Shown: in pieces, positions 49,364 to 58,716 of the stretch
Numbering within the stretch: the stretch's first letter is position 1
Layout of the letters: every line of letters begins with the position of its first letter
Assembly (NCBI GenBank): GCA_046331705.1
Contig: JAXLQJ010000032.1
Coordinates: 1-64,000, forward strand
DNA: 64,000 nucleotides
Reading direction: 5' to 3'
Source: JADJOY01 sp046331705 [NCBI: bacterium]
Lineage (GTDB): Bacteria; JADJOY01
Made by a program: the position numbers and the translations under genes
The notes under the pieces: model-generated
Database searches by the model: none
What the model was told of the DNA's origin: nothing
The model's input: only the letters and a program-made list of their open reading frames with translations

Positions 49364-50941
49364 GTGTCCGCGCGCCGCCGTCGAACGAGCTCCCGAGGCG
49401 CGCGCGCAGCCGCGACGCTCGCGCTCGCGTGCCTCGCGAGCCGGGTCCACGCTCTCGAATCCGCGCTCGGCCCCGCCAAGATCGACGTAGACGCGAGCGC
49501 CAAGCTGCGCACGGTGCTGCGCTTCGACGCCGACACCCCCACCGAGCAACCGACCTTCGATCTCGGGCTCAACGCCGACGCCGAGATCGGCGGCAAGCTC
49601 AAGCTGGTGACGCGGACGCTGCTGCGCTCGGACGGGACCGTCGCCGAGCCCACCAACGACCACACCCTCCACGACTTCCGCTCCGTCTTCCAGGACTCGA
49701 CCCCGTACGTGGAGTTCGAGGAGGCGTATCTCGACCTCGAGCTGCCGGCGGCAGCGGTGCGCGCCGGCATCCAGAAGTTCGCGTGGGGAAAGCTCGACGC
49801 GCTCAACCCCACCGATCACCTGAACCCCCTCGACCTCACGCGTCCGCTCGACGAGATCGAGAGCGCCTCCAAGATCGGCGTCCCCGCCATCGACGTGAAG
49901 CTCGTGCCCGAGCAGATCACCTCGACGGGCCCGTTCGAGATGATGGTGCTCGAGGGCGTGCTCGTCCCGATCGCCGGCAGCTTCCGGCTGCCCTCCGAGC
50001 ACGACCGCTGGTACCCGCCGCTGCTGCGGATCCCCGCGGAGGTGGTCGTGGATCCGCGCCTGGTGAGCTCGGAGCCGCCATTCGATCGGCTGTCGCCGTT
50101 TCCCGTCACCACCTCGCTCACTCTCGCCGAGAGCGACGCGCCCGAGGTGAACGCGGCCAACCTGCAGTGGGGAGCGCAGTGGACGACCTTCGTGGGAGGC
50201 GTGGACCTCGACCTCGCGTATTTCGAGGGCTTCGACACGCTGCCGACCGCCGTGCTCACCGGTTCGCTCACGTCGTACTCGCCGGGGCTCGGTGTCGCGC
50301 CCACCGTCAACGCGGACATGACGCTCACGCCCACGCTGGACCGGATCCGGCTCTTCGGCGGCGGATTCGCGGCGTCGGTGCTCGACCTCACGGTCAAGGG
50401 CAACTTCGCGTACATCCAGGGCCGCCGCTTCAACTTCGACATCTCCACCGACGATCTCTTCACCAATCCTCGGTTCGTCGATTTCCAGCCCCTGGTCCGG
50501 CAATTCCTCGACCGGTTCCCGGAACAGCTCTTCAACCAGACGCTCGAGGTGCCGGCGATCCCCATCTCGGTCGAGCGCGACTCGGTGAGCAGCGGTCTCC
50601 AGGTCGAGTACGTCACGGGCGATTGGATCTTCGACGTGGCCGGCTATCTCGACGTCATCCTCGATCCCGTGCCCGATCTGATCCAGGAACCCGTCGAGAG
50701 CCGCATCCTGGTGCAGATCCGGCGAACGTTCCTGCGCGAGACGCTCACCCTCGACCTCACGACCGTGTGGATGGTCGCCCAGGGCGAGCTGGTCGGAATG
50801 CCGAAGCTCGGCTACCAGGTTCTCGATGGGCTGACGGCGGAGGCCGGCGTGCTGGTGATCGAGGGCCCGAAGGACGCGCTCCTCGGCCAGTTCCGCCAGA
50901 ACGACGAGGCCTTCGCCCAGATCACGTACGCGTGGCAGTAG
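49364..50941 (+). CDS. DUF1302-like outer-membrane beta-barrel protein
   Basis: A 525-residue exported barrel. The signal peptide (RRRRTSSRGARAAATLALACLAS) is cleaved after VHA at about residue 30. The mature sequence alternates hydrophobic and polar residues in many strands (FDLGLNADAEIGGKLKLVTR, EEAYLDLELPAAAVRAGIQK, LNPTDHLNPLDL). The last strand, AFAQITYAWQ, ends in an aromatic-rich terminus suitable for BAM recognition, although the final residue is Gln. FAWGKLDALNPTDHLNPLD is the DUF1302-type motif. Its GTG is seven bases after the LolA-like gene. Together they may move a hydrophobic compound to the outer membrane. Confidence 0.75.
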   Translation: MSARRRRTSSRGARAAATLALACLASRVHALESALGPAKIDVDASAKLRTVLRFDADTPTEQPTFDLGLNADAEIGGKLKLVTRTLLRSDGTVAEPTNDHTLHDFRSVFQDSTPYVEFEEAYLDLELPAAAVRAGIQKFAWGKLDALNPTDHLNPLDLTRPLDEIESASKIGVPAIDVKLVPEQITSTGPFEMMVLEGVLVPIAGSFRLPSEHDRWYPPLLRIPAEVVVDPRLVSSEPPFDRLSPFPVTTSLTLAESDAPEVNAANLQWGAQWTTFVGGVDLDLAYFEGFDTLPTAVLTGSLTSYSPGLGVAPTVNADMTLTPTLDRIRLFGGGFAASVLDLTVKGNFAYIQGRRFNFDISTDDLFTNPRFVDFQPLVRQFLDRFPEQLFNQTLEVPAIPISVERDSVSSGLQVEYVTGDWIFDVAGYLDVILDPVPDLIQEPVESRILVQIRRTFLRETLTLDLTTVWMVAQGELVGMPKLGYQVLDGLTAEAGVLVIEGPKDALLGQFRQNDEAFAQITYAWQ

Positions 50942-50990
50942 CGCGCCGCCTTTCGCGGCTCGACCCGTCTTGGACGCCGCGCGCGGACGG

Positions 50991-51587
50991 CTAGCGCCGG
51001 CGACGTTTGGCCGGCGGGGGCGGGGCCTCGACCTCGACGGCCACCGGATGGTGGCTGAGCGCCACGACGTTGCCGTCGGGATCCCGCACGTAGAGGGTGA
51101 ACGCCGTCTCGCGGAACACCGGATGGCCGGCGCGCTCGAGGCGCGTGCGCCAGCGCTCGCGCGCCGCAGGCTCGATCGCGAACGCCACGCAATGCCAGCC
51201 CGGCGCTTCGTCCTTGCGTACGGGTCTGGACTGCCCTGCGCGCTCCACCGCGAGAAACGCCCCGTTCCCCAGCTCGAGCCATACCGAGCGGGAGCGCCCT
51301 CCCTCGTCGGTCCAGCGCTTGACGACCTTGAGGCCGAGCACGTCGCGATAGAAGCGCTCGGCGCGCGGCAACCGCGCCACCACCACCGCCACGTGGTGCA
51401 CGCAGAGCGCCTCGCGCCCGCCCAGCCGCGCGAGCAGCTTGCGCGAGCTCTCGACGAGGGGCTTCGACGCCTCGGCGGCGAGCGAGGCGGCCAGCCGCGC
51501 GGCGTCCGCGGCCGATGCCGTGGCAGGAGCGCTCGCGAGCGAGCGCAGCAGCGCCGCCGCCTGGCGTGGGTTGCGAGGGACGCGCAT
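50991..51587 (-). CDS. VOC-family (glyoxalase/dioxygenase fold) protein
   Basis: A 198-residue protein. The N-terminal 55 residues are helical and Ala-rich. A single VOC domain follows: HHVAVVVARLPRAERFYRDVLGL, VWLELGNGAFLAVE, WHCVAFAIEPA and AFTLYVRDPDGNVVALS. The His of HHVAV and the Glu of the LE strand fit metal ligands of the fold. The DPDGN turn near the end is typical. Substrate unknown; glyoxalase, bleomycin-resistance and extradiol types share the fold. It begins 10 bases after the Qng1-like gene ends, so they may be co-transcribed. Confidence 0.75.
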   Translation of the reverse strand: MRVPRNPRQAAALLRSLASAPATASAADAARLAASLAAEASKPLVESSRKLLARLGGREALCVHHVAVVVARLPRAERFYRDVLGLKVVKRWTDEGGRSRSVWLELGNGAFLAVERAGQSRPVRKDEAPGWHCVAFAIEPAARERWRTRLERAGHPVFRETAFTLYVRDPDGNVVALSHHPVAVEVEAPPPPAKRRRR

Positions 51588-51597
51588 CGCGTGGGGA

Positions 51598-52635
51598 TCA
51601 GTAGTAGATGGTTCGCGTGCGGTGATACGGCTTGGTGCGCGGCGTCGAGCGCTGTCCGGCGTCCCACAGGATCCAATCCACCTGGGTGCTGGTGACGTTC
51701 GAGCCGCGCGCCGCCAACGCCTCGCGCAGCAGCTCGACCGCCCAGATCGTGGCGGCTCGGATCTCCACCTCCTCGGGCGAGCCCGGGGCGAGCAGCACGC
51801 GCCGCCCCACGCGCGCGGCGAGCGCCGGCGCGTACCGAAGGATCCCCCACGCGCGCAGCACCTGCGGCAGCTTGTAGTCGGCGAACGCGGTGAGCTGATC
51901 GATGTCGCGGAACGCGCCCCAGCGCTCGCCGCCGAACGCGCCCCACAGGTCTGCGACGAGAATCTGCGCGCGCTTGAAGAAGCGCACCTCGCGGCCGTCG
52001 TGGAGCGCGACGTCGTCGAACGAGGAGAACGACTCGGCCACCAAGCGGGCGAGCGCCGGCGCGCTGCCGCCGGCCGCGTCGACCAAGCGGGTCGCGCGCC
52101 CGTCCCAGCGGTCTCGCAGCACCCGTCCCAGCTCGCGCACGTTGCGCCAGCGCGCCTCGACGAGCGGTAGCTCGCCGCGGCCGCGGAAGATCGACGCGAA
52201 GAGCCGCGGCTCGAGCCCCGCCAGCAGATCGGCGTCGAGCAGCGCCGGCATCCGTGCGACGGCGCGGGTCAACGCGGCCGCCAGCGCCCAGTAGCCATCG
52301 AGCCAGCGACCGCGCCAGCGCAGCTGCCAGCGCGGCTCGCCCCAGAAGCAGAAGTTGACGGCGTCGACCAGAAAGACGTACGCGACGCTGCGCGGCCCGC
52401 CGTCGAAGAAGAGCTCGTCGCGGTGCCACGGCGGTGGTGTGCCGGCGCCGCGCGCGAGCCCATCGGCGACGCGCGCCAGACGCTCGTGGTCGATGCGCAC
52501 GTGGCGGGCGTGCTCCACCACGGGCACGGTGGAGACCAGCACGCCAAGCGGATCGGGGCGGCGCGCGAGAAGGGTGCGGAGTCGTGGCACGGAGCGCGCT
52601 CGTGGCACCGCCGCGGCTCGACGGTGCGACGGCAT
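51598..52635 (-). CDS. Queuosine-salvage 5'-phosphate N-glycosylase (Qng1/DUF2419)
   Basis: A 345-residue protein matching DUF2419, whose members (human QNG1/C9orf64 and a bacterial homologue) release queuine from queuosine 5'-monophosphate. Blocks in order are LVSTVPVVEHARHVRIDH (34-50), AYVFLVDAVNFCFW (85-98), FADYKLPQVLRAWGIL (251-266), EEVEIRAATIWAVELLREAL (288-307) and DWILWDAGQ (320-328). Asp253 in FADYKLPQ is a candidate catalytic residue, by memory of the family. A bacterium using this enzyme salvages queuine or its derivatives rather than only making preQ1. ATG 52635 is the first plausible start. Confidence 0.85.
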   Translation of the reverse strand: MPSHRRAAAVPRARSVPRLRTLLARRPDPLGVLVSTVPVVEHARHVRIDHERLARVADGLARGAGTPPPWHRDELFFDGGPRSVAYVFLVDAVNFCFWGEPRWQLRWRGRWLDGYWALAAALTRAVARMPALLDADLLAGLEPRLFASIFRGRGELPLVEARWRNVRELGRVLRDRWDGRATRLVDAAGGSAPALARLVAESFSSFDDVALHDGREVRFFKRAQILVADLWGAFGGERWGAFRDIDQLTAFADYKLPQVLRAWGILRYAPALAARVGRRVLLAPGSPEEVEIRAATIWAVELLREALAARGSNVTSTQVDWILWDAGQRSTPRTKPYHRTRTIYY

Positions 52636-52727
52636 GGTAGTTTCGCGGTCGCCACGCCATCAACACCCGCGCAACACAACCGCGCAGCCGCTCGGCGAAC
52701 GGGCGAGCGCTCGCGCCGAGGACTCGC

Positions 52728-53876
52728 GTGAACGAGGAAGCGGACTCTCGCGCCATCGACGACAGCGTCATGGACGACAGCGTGCGGTTCCGTCTGCCGG
52801 AACGCCCGGGAGCCAAGCCGGGCGACGCGCCGGGCATCGAGTACGACCAGCTCCTCACGATGCCGCGAGGCGAGCGTCCGGTCACGATCACGGTGATCGA
52901 CTACTGCCCGACGCGCCACGACGTTCGAACCCTCACGGATCTGAGCACGTTCCTGAGCGAGCATCGGCCGCCGGGGACGGTGGTGCGCTGGATCAACGTG
53001 GACGGGATCGACGATCCGCACGCGATCCGCGGCCTCGCCAAGAAGTACAGCTTGCACCCGCTGGCGATCGAGGACCTGCTGCACGTGCCGCAACGGCCGA
53101 AGGTCGATCCGTACGAGGCCGACGGCGACCACCACGCGCGCTTGTTCGTCATCGCGCGCATGCTCCAGCTGGTCGACGGCCGGCTCGAGAGCGAGCAGAT
53201 CGGCATGTTCCTGGGCCACAACACCGTCCTCACCTTCCAGGAGCAGCCGGGAGATTGCTGGGACCCCATTCGCCAGCGCATCGCGCGACAGGGCTCGCGA
53301 CTGCGCCAGAACGACGCGAGCTTCCTGCTCTACGCGCTCATCGACGCCATCGTGGACCACGCCTTCCCGATCCTCGAGGAATACGGCGACCGGCTGGAGG
53401 AGCTCGACGACGAGATCCTCGAGAACCCGAGCCCGGGGCTGATCCGCAAGGTGCACACGCTCAAGCGCGAGCTGTTGGTGCTTCGACGCGATTTCTGGCC
53501 GCTGCGCGAGGTGGTGAACTCGCTGCAGCGCGAGCCGCACGACTGCATGAGCGACACCACGCGCACCTACCTGCGCGACGTCTACGACCACCTCGTGCAG
53601 ATCATCGACATCGTCGAGAACTACCGCGAGATCGCCATCGGGATCGGCGAGTCCTACATGACCGCGATGAGCAACCGCATGAACGAGGTCATGAAGGTGC
53701 TCACGATCATCGCGACCATCTTCATCCCGATCACGTTCTTCGCGGGCGTCTACGGCATGAACTTCGAGTATCTGCCCGAGCTCAAGTGGCGCTTCGCCTA
53801 CCCGGCGTTCTGGATCATCAGTGGATTCGTCGCGGGCGGGATGCTGCTCTGGTTCCGGCGCCGCCACTGGCTGTGA
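52728..53876 (+). CDS. corA: CorA-type divalent-cation channel
   Basis: A 382-residue inner-membrane protein with the large cytoplasmic helical domain of CorA and two C-terminal transmembrane helices. KKYSLHPLAIEDLLHVPQRPKV is the early conserved block, LIDAIVDHAFPILEEYGDRL the mid helix, and IATIFIPITFFAGVYGMNFE contains the signature YGMN motif at the pore mouth. The last helix is AFWIISGFVAGGMLLWF. The family carries Mg2+ and Co2+. GTG 52728 starts MNEEADSRA. The acyltransferase gene converges 32 bases away. No Mg-sensing leader is obvious. Confidence 0.93.
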   Translation: MNEEADSRAIDDSVMDDSVRFRLPERPGAKPGDAPGIEYDQLLTMPRGERPVTITVIDYCPTRHDVRTLTDLSTFLSEHRPPGTVVRWINVDGIDDPHAIRGLAKKYSLHPLAIEDLLHVPQRPKVDPYEADGDHHARLFVIARMLQLVDGRLESEQIGMFLGHNTVLTFQEQPGDCWDPIRQRIARQGSRLRQNDASFLLYALIDAIVDHAFPILEEYGDRLEELDDEILENPSPGLIRKVHTLKRELLVLRRDFWPLREVVNSLQREPHDCMSDTTRTYLRDVYDHLVQIIDIVENYREIAIGIGESYMTAMSNRMNEVMKVLTIIATIFIPITFFAGVYGMNFEYLPELKWRFAYPAFWIISGFVAGGMLLWFRRRHWL

Positions 53877-53907
53877 GCGCGCTCCACCGGCGCGAGCGCC
53901 TGTCGCG

Positions 53908-55002
53908 TCACGCCGCGGGGCCCGCTCCGCGGGCTCCCGCCGTCTCGTTCGCGACCACCCAGTCGTCCACCCTCGCCCACTGCTCGTGGAGCCACGCCCG
54001 GCGGCCGGCGTCGTCGCGCGGGATCTCCGCGAACGGCACGCGCCAGAACGCCACCCGCAGCACCAGATCGTTGAGCCCGCCCGCCATGAACTCGCGGAAG
54101 CTCATGGCGCGCTCGAAGCCGACGTGGGCGCAGAACACCACGTCGGCTCCGGGGTTGCGCTCGAGGAGCGCGACCGGGCCGGCGAGCTTGGGCGGCAGCA
54201 CACGGCGTAGCCGCTCGGCCCGCGCGAGCAGATCGGCGTCGCCCTTGGCTGCGATCTGCTCGAGCGCGCGGCGCCGCTTCTCCGGCGTGAAGCGAGTGCC
54301 CTCGGGATAGATCAGCACGCCGTCCGCCGGGCCGAGCGCGCAGGTGAGTCGCAGCACCTCGGCCAGCGCCCGCTCGGTATCTCCCACCCCACGCCGCACG
54401 AAGCCGTTCGGCAAGCGCTGGCCCACGATGTCGAGACACGGATCCCAGAGCAGCTCCGACTTGAGCACGTAGCGCAAGCACACACCGAAGCGATCCGAGA
54501 CCAGCACCGCCGCGAGCACCGTGTCCGCCGTGCTCAGGTGCCGGATGAAGAAGAGCATCGGCCCGCTCGCGGCCGCGGCGTGGTTCTCGATCTCCACGCG
54601 CCATCGAAAGATGCGGCGCGCGCCGTCGAAGAGTGTCCGGGCCCACCAGCGTTGGAGCGCGAAGTTCCAGCGCAGGAAGCGCCGTTCCGCGCGGCCCGGG
54701 AAGACGGCGTCGCCGAGCCACACCGCGAACGCGGACCAGATGCCCGCCAGCTCGCACGAGAAGTAGAGCGTGAAGAAGCGCAGCGCGCGGGTCGCGACGG
54801 CGTGTCCGCGCACCCGATCGACGACCCACCCGGCCAGGAAGGCGGGCACGAAGAGCACCACCAGCGCCAGCGCGATCCCGTGATACGCGGCGATCGTCAA
54901 CGCGCGACGTCGCCAGCGTTGGCCGGTGGGCTCTGGTGGTGGTCGAGGAGGAAGCTCACATCCTTCGGCGAATGCGCGGGACGCCGTGCTCTCGGTGCTC
55001 AA
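53908..55002 (-). CDS. PlsC-like 1-acyl-glycerol-phosphate acyltransferase (membrane)
   Basis: A 364-residue membrane enzyme. It has two N-terminal hydrophobic segments (AAYHGIALALVVLFVPAFLAGWV and FFTLYFSCELAGIWSAFAVW), followed by an acyltransferase domain. The catalytic motif is present as FIRHLSTADT (H-x4-D), with GVLIYPEGTRFTPEKR as the second motif (EGT-R) and VVFCAHVGFE later. This matches glycerophospholipid or lysophospholipid acyltransferases. ATG is absent near the start. TTG 55002 follows TAGGAGGGG, ten bases upstream, and is chosen. Longer upstream open frame is out-of-family. It is divergent from the HWE-type histidine kinase at 55286; the gap 55003-55285 holds no supported gene. 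Confidence 0.72.
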   Translation of the reverse strand: MSTESTASRAFAEGCELPPRPPPEPTGQRWRRRALTIAAYHGIALALVVLFVPAFLAGWVVDRVRGHAVATRALRFFTLYFSCELAGIWSAFAVWLGDAVFPGRAERRFLRWNFALQRWWARTLFDGARRIFRWRVEIENHAAAASGPMLFFIRHLSTADTVLAAVLVSDRFGVCLRYVLKSELLWDPCLDIVGQRLPNGFVRRGVGDTERALAEVLRLTCALGPADGVLIYPEGTRFTPEKRRRALEQIAAKGDADLLARAERLRRVLPPKLAGPVALLERNPGADVVFCAHVGFERAMSFREFMAGGLNDLVLRVAFWRVPFAEIPRDDAGRRAWLHEQWARVDDWVVANETAGARGAGPAA

Positions 55003-55285
55003 ACCGCCAACCCCTCCTACCGTGCCACGGCGAAACGTAATCGACCCAGCGGGCGCGGGCACTCGTGCCCGGCAGCCGAGCGAGCGATTCGCGGCGAGGG
55101 CCGCGCTCGCTCGAGCTCCCCTCGGCCGCCCGTGGCCCGTGGACGCGCTCGGCGCACGATGGGATGCTCGCTCCCGAGCGCCACACCGTGCGCTCGCCAG
55201 CGCGCGCAGGCGCCGGCGCGACCACCCAAGCGCGGCGCAAAACCTCACCCGCACGTCGGAGCCGATCAGGTACGATCGTCGACTC

Positions 55286-57979
55286 ATGCGATCCGACTTG
55301 CTCGACAAGCCTCCGGTCGCGACCGCGAGCGATGCCGCCAGCCGTCCGCGAGTGCGTCGCTTCGCGTCGCTGCTCGGCGAGGTGAGCGTCGCGCTGGCGA
55401 TCGCGCTGCTCGTCGGTCGGCTGCTCTCCGCCGTCGTGCCGCCGCTGGCGGGCACGGTGCTCGCTCAGATTCGCGCACTCGGCGCGCTCGGGTTTCTTTG
55501 CTTCGGCGTGGCCGTCGCCGAGCTGGCGCGAAGTCCGAGCCCGCGGCGGCTGCGCGTCGCCGCCCCGACGCTCGCCCTCGCCATCCTCGGCGCGTTCGGC
55601 GTCGCCGCCGCGCTCCCGCCGTTGCGCCAGTTCGCGCTCGTCGAGTGGCTGGTGCGCAACCGACTGGCGGCCGCGCCAGTCACCGCCGCCAGCGACGTGC
55701 TGGCGGCGGCGGCGCTGCTGGAATTGCTGCTCCGACGCCGACCGCGGCTCTTCCAGATGGCGGCGTTCGTGATGCTCTTCGTCGGCGTCGTCTCCATGCT
55801 CGGTCTCACGCTCTCGGCCCGGGAGATCACCGAGGTCCTGGTGTTCCGCGAGATCCACGTGATCGGCGCGATCGGCGACGTGATCATGGGGGTCGGGCTG
55901 GTGTGCCTGCGTCCCGAGGTGGGCTTCCTCGCGCTGGTCACGCGCAAGGACCCCACGGGAGCGCTGGCCCGCCGCATCGCCGTGGGGCTCCTCACGATCC
56001 CCCTCGCGACGGTGCTGATCGACCGCCTCGGCACCCACCAATCCGGACTGTGGGGGGACCACTTCGGGCAAGCGCTCAACGCGACGCTGCAGATGACGCT
56101 CTTCGCCGTGATCCTGTGGGTCGGCGTGGAGGCGCTCGACCGCACCTCGCACGCCCGCAGCCAAGCCGAATCCGAGCTCGCGCAAGCGCGGATCGCGTAC
56201 CGCAACATCGTCGACACCATGGGCGAAGGGGTGTGGGTCTTCGATCAGGACATGCGGATCACGTTCGCGAACCGGCGCCTGGGCGAGATGCTCGGTTTCG
56301 AGCTCCCGGAGCTCGAGGGGCGACGGCTCGAGGAGTTCGTGCTCGCCGAGGATCTGGACGCGACCCGCATGCGGATCGAGCGGCGCAAGGCGGGCATCCG
56401 CGAGTCGTTCGACCAGCGGCTGGTGCGCAAGGACGGCTCGCTCCTGTGGGCGATCATCAACGCGAACCCGATGCTCGACGAGCAAGGCCGCTTCACGGGC
56501 TCGCTCGGCACGCTCACGGACATCACCGCGCGGCGCGCTGCCGAGGATGCGCGCCGCGAGAGCGAGGACCGCTTCCGGCAGATCGCCGAGCACGTGAGCG
56601 AGGTCTTCTTCGTGAGTCAGATCGATCCGCCACGGCTGCTCTACGCGAACACCGCGTTCGAGCGGATCTGGGGGGTCTCGCTCGCGACTCTCGCCCACAA
56701 CCCGAACGCGTGGATCGAGTCCATCCACGCCGACGACGTCGCGAACGTGAAAGCCGCGCTCGCTGCGTGCCACGCCCAGCCCGACGTCCCGTTCGACGTC
56801 CGCTACCGGGTGGTGCGTCGCGACGGATCGATCCGCTGGGTCCACGACCGGGGCCGCTCGTTGCGCGGTCCCGACGGCCGTCCGCACCGCGTGGTCGGCA
56901 TCGCCACCGACGTGACCGACCTGGCACTCGCCGAGGAGCGGCGCTCGCTGCTCATGAGCGAGCTCGACCACCGCGTCAAGAACACCCTTGCCACCGTGGT
57001 GGCGCTCCTCGACGTGACGATCGAGAACGAGACCGACCCCACCGCGCTGCGCGATGCGCTCACCAGCCGCATCTACGCCATGGCGCGCACCCACGACGGG
57101 CTGGCGCGGCTGCGCTGGGAGGCGGTTCCGGTGGCGCGCCTGGCCGAGCTCGCGCTGGCGCCCTGGCTCGGGTTGCCGACCGAGCGGATCACGCTCGAGG
57201 GCGATCCCGCGCGCCTGCCGGCGCGACTGGCCACGCCGCTCTCGCTCGCGCTCAACGAGCTCGCCACGAACTCGCTCAAGTACGGCGCCTTGACCTGCCC
57301 CAGTGGGCACGTGCGCGTGACCTGGCAGAGCGCCGACGGAGGGGATCTCTGCATCTCGTGGGTCGAGCGCGGCGGCCCGACGCCGCGACCGCCAGCGCGT
57401 CTCGGCACCGGGCTCACGTTGATGCGCGACCTGGTGGAATACCAGCTCCACGGCACGCTCACCGTCGCGTTCGCTGACGAGGGCGTCGAGGTCTCGATCC
57501 GCTTTCCGCTTCCGCGTGCCTCGAGCGACGTCGAGGCCTCGTCCGTGCGGCGGACGCCGCTGCCGACGACGCCGTCGACCGACGTCCGCTCCCGCACCCT
57601 CGCGGGTGTGCGCGTGCTGGTGCTCGAGGACGATCCGCTGCAGGCCCGCATGCTCTCACGCCAGCTGGCGCGCATGGGCTGCGAGGTGGCGGAGCTCGCA
57701 TCCACGGTCCAGGCCGCGCTGCGTTGCATCGAGCAAGACTCGCTCGACGGCGCGGTGCTCGACATCAACGTCGGCGGATCGTCGAGCCTGCCCGTGGCGA
57801 ACGCGCTGCTCGATCGCCGCGTGCCGTTCGTGTTCGTGAGCGGGTACGCGCTCTCGGAGGCCTTGCCGGCGGCGCTGGCGCGCGTGCCGCGGCTCACCAA
57901 GCCGGTCGAGCCCGCCGAGCTCGAAGCGTTGGCCAAGCGCCACTTCGCCCGCGGCGCGCCGCAGGCCGAGCCCTCATGA
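55286..57979 (+). CDS. HWE/HisKA_2-family sensor histidine kinase with C-terminal receiver
   Basis: An 897-residue signalling protein. Residues 25-290 hold about eight hydrophobic segments, a MASE-like sensor. Two PAS domains follow (DTMGEGVWVFDQDMRITFAN and EHVSEVFFVSQIDPPRLLYAN). The kinase core has SELDHRVKNTLATVVALL, whose HRVKN is the HWE/HisKA_2 phospho-acceptor motif, and LALNELATNSLKYG as N-box. A receiver domain ends the protein: LEDDP, phospho-Asp in VLDINVGG, FVSGYAL and TKPVEP. ATG 55286 is chosen as the first Met before the sensor. It overlaps the metallophosphoesterase start in ATGA. Confidence 0.9.
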   Translation: MRSDLLDKPPVATASDAASRPRVRRFASLLGEVSVALAIALLVGRLLSAVVPPLAGTVLAQIRALGALGFLCFGVAVAELARSPSPRRLRVAAPTLALAILGAFGVAAALPPLRQFALVEWLVRNRLAAAPVTAASDVLAAAALLELLLRRRPRLFQMAAFVMLFVGVVSMLGLTLSAREITEVLVFREIHVIGAIGDVIMGVGLVCLRPEVGFLALVTRKDPTGALARRIAVGLLTIPLATVLIDRLGTHQSGLWGDHFGQALNATLQMTLFAVILWVGVEALDRTSHARSQAESELAQARIAYRNIVDTMGEGVWVFDQDMRITFANRRLGEMLGFELPELEGRRLEEFVLAEDLDATRMRIERRKAGIRESFDQRLVRKDGSLLWAIINANPMLDEQGRFTGSLGTLTDITARRAAEDARRESEDRFRQIAEHVSEVFFVSQIDPPRLLYANTAFERIWGVSLATLAHNPNAWIESIHADDVANVKAALAACHAQPDVPFDVRYRVVRRDGSIRWVHDRGRSLRGPDGRPHRVVGIATDVTDLALAEERRSLLMSELDHRVKNTLATVVALLDVTIENETDPTALRDALTSRIYAMARTHDGLARLRWEAVPVARLAELALAPWLGLPTERITLEGDPARLPARLATPLSLALNELATNSLKYGALTCPSGHVRVTWQSADGGDLCISWVERGGPTPRPPARLGTGLTLMRDLVEYQLHGTLTVAFADEGVEVSIRFPLPRASSDVEASSVRRTPLPTTPSTDVRSRTLAGVRVLVLEDDPLQARMLSRQLARMGCEVAELASTVQAALRCIEQDSLDGAVLDINVGGSSSLPVANALLDRRVPFVFVSGYALSEALPAALARVPRLTKPVEPAELEALAKRHFARGAPQAEPS

Positions 57980-58716
57980 GCGCCGACTGGATCGTGCTCT
58001 CCGATCTGCACGAGCACACCGCGCACCTGCGCCACCTCGCCGCGGCCATTCGCGACGCCGCCCTCGTGGTGCTGGCCGGAGACCTGACCATGTTCGGCGG
58101 CCAGCGCGAGGCGGCACGCGTCGTCGACGACGTGCGCGCGCTCAACCCGCGGGTCGTCGCGGTTCCCGGCAACACCGACCATCGACCGGTGCTCGACTAC
58201 CTCGAGGCCGAGCGCTTGAGCCTGCACGCACGCTCCGTCGAGATCGACGGAGTCGCGCTCTACGGGGTCGGTGGCTCGAACCCGACGCCCTTCGGCACTC
58301 CCTTCGAGCTCTCCGAGGACCAGATCGGCGCGCATCTCGCCGCCGCTCACGATTCCATTCGCGACGTCCGCGTGCGTGTGCTGGTGAGCCACGCGCCGCC
58401 CTTCGAGAGCGGCGTCGACCGCTTGTGGACGGGACGTCCCGTGGGCAGCCGAGCGGTGCGCGCCCACGTGGAGCGCACGCAGCCCAGCCTGGTGCTGAGC
58501 GGCCACATCCACGAAGCGCGGGGCGTCGGCAGCGTCGGCTCGGTGCCCGTGCTCAATCCGGGGCCGTTCGTCGCGGGCGGGTTCGTGCGCATCCAATTCG
58601 ACGCCGGCGAGCCGCGCGCGACCTTCGAGCGGATTCGGCTGGATCGCGGCGAGCGGGTCGTGGGCGAGGTCGGACAGGTGGCCCGCAAGCTGCGTCGCCT
58701 TCCGCGCATGCGATGA
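57976..58716 (+). CDS. Calcineurin-like metallophosphoesterase
   Basis: A 246-residue cytosolic phosphoesterase. IVLSDLHEH, VLAGDLTMFGG, VPGNTDH, LVSHAPPFES and LSGHIHEA give the five metal-ligand blocks (D-x-H, GD, GN-D, SH and GH-H). The size and the VPGNTD and GHIHEARG forms match archaeal and bacterial small phosphodiesterases acting on nucleotides or cyclic dinucleotides. Its ATG overlaps the histidine kinase stop by four bases (57976-57979), so both are made together. A role as the effector of that kinase is attractive but unproven. No signal peptide. Confidence 0.85.
   Translation: MSADWIVLSDLHEHTAHLRHLAAAIRDAALVVLAGDLTMFGGQREAARVVDDVRALNPRVVAVPGNTDHRPVLDYLEAERLSLHARSVEIDGVALYGVGGSNPTPFGTPFELSEDQIGAHLAAAHDSIRDVRVRVLVSHAPPFESGVDRLWTGRPVGSRAVRAHVERTQPSLVLSGHIHEARGVGSVGSVPVLNPGPFVAGGFVRIQFDAGEPRATFERIRLDRGERVVGEVGQVARKLRRLPRMR

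Noticed and set aside
52600-52727. A Mg-sensing leader upstream of corA
   Set aside because: The stretch is short, shows no conserved leader structure and overlaps the divergent Qng1 gene start.
49325-52891. A 1188-codon minus-strand open frame across the barrel, VOC and Qng1 genes
   Set aside because: It is an antisense or out-of-frame shadow typical of GC-rich DNA. Its translation is rich in Arg/Ala/Gly with no domain, and it crosses several well-supported genes.
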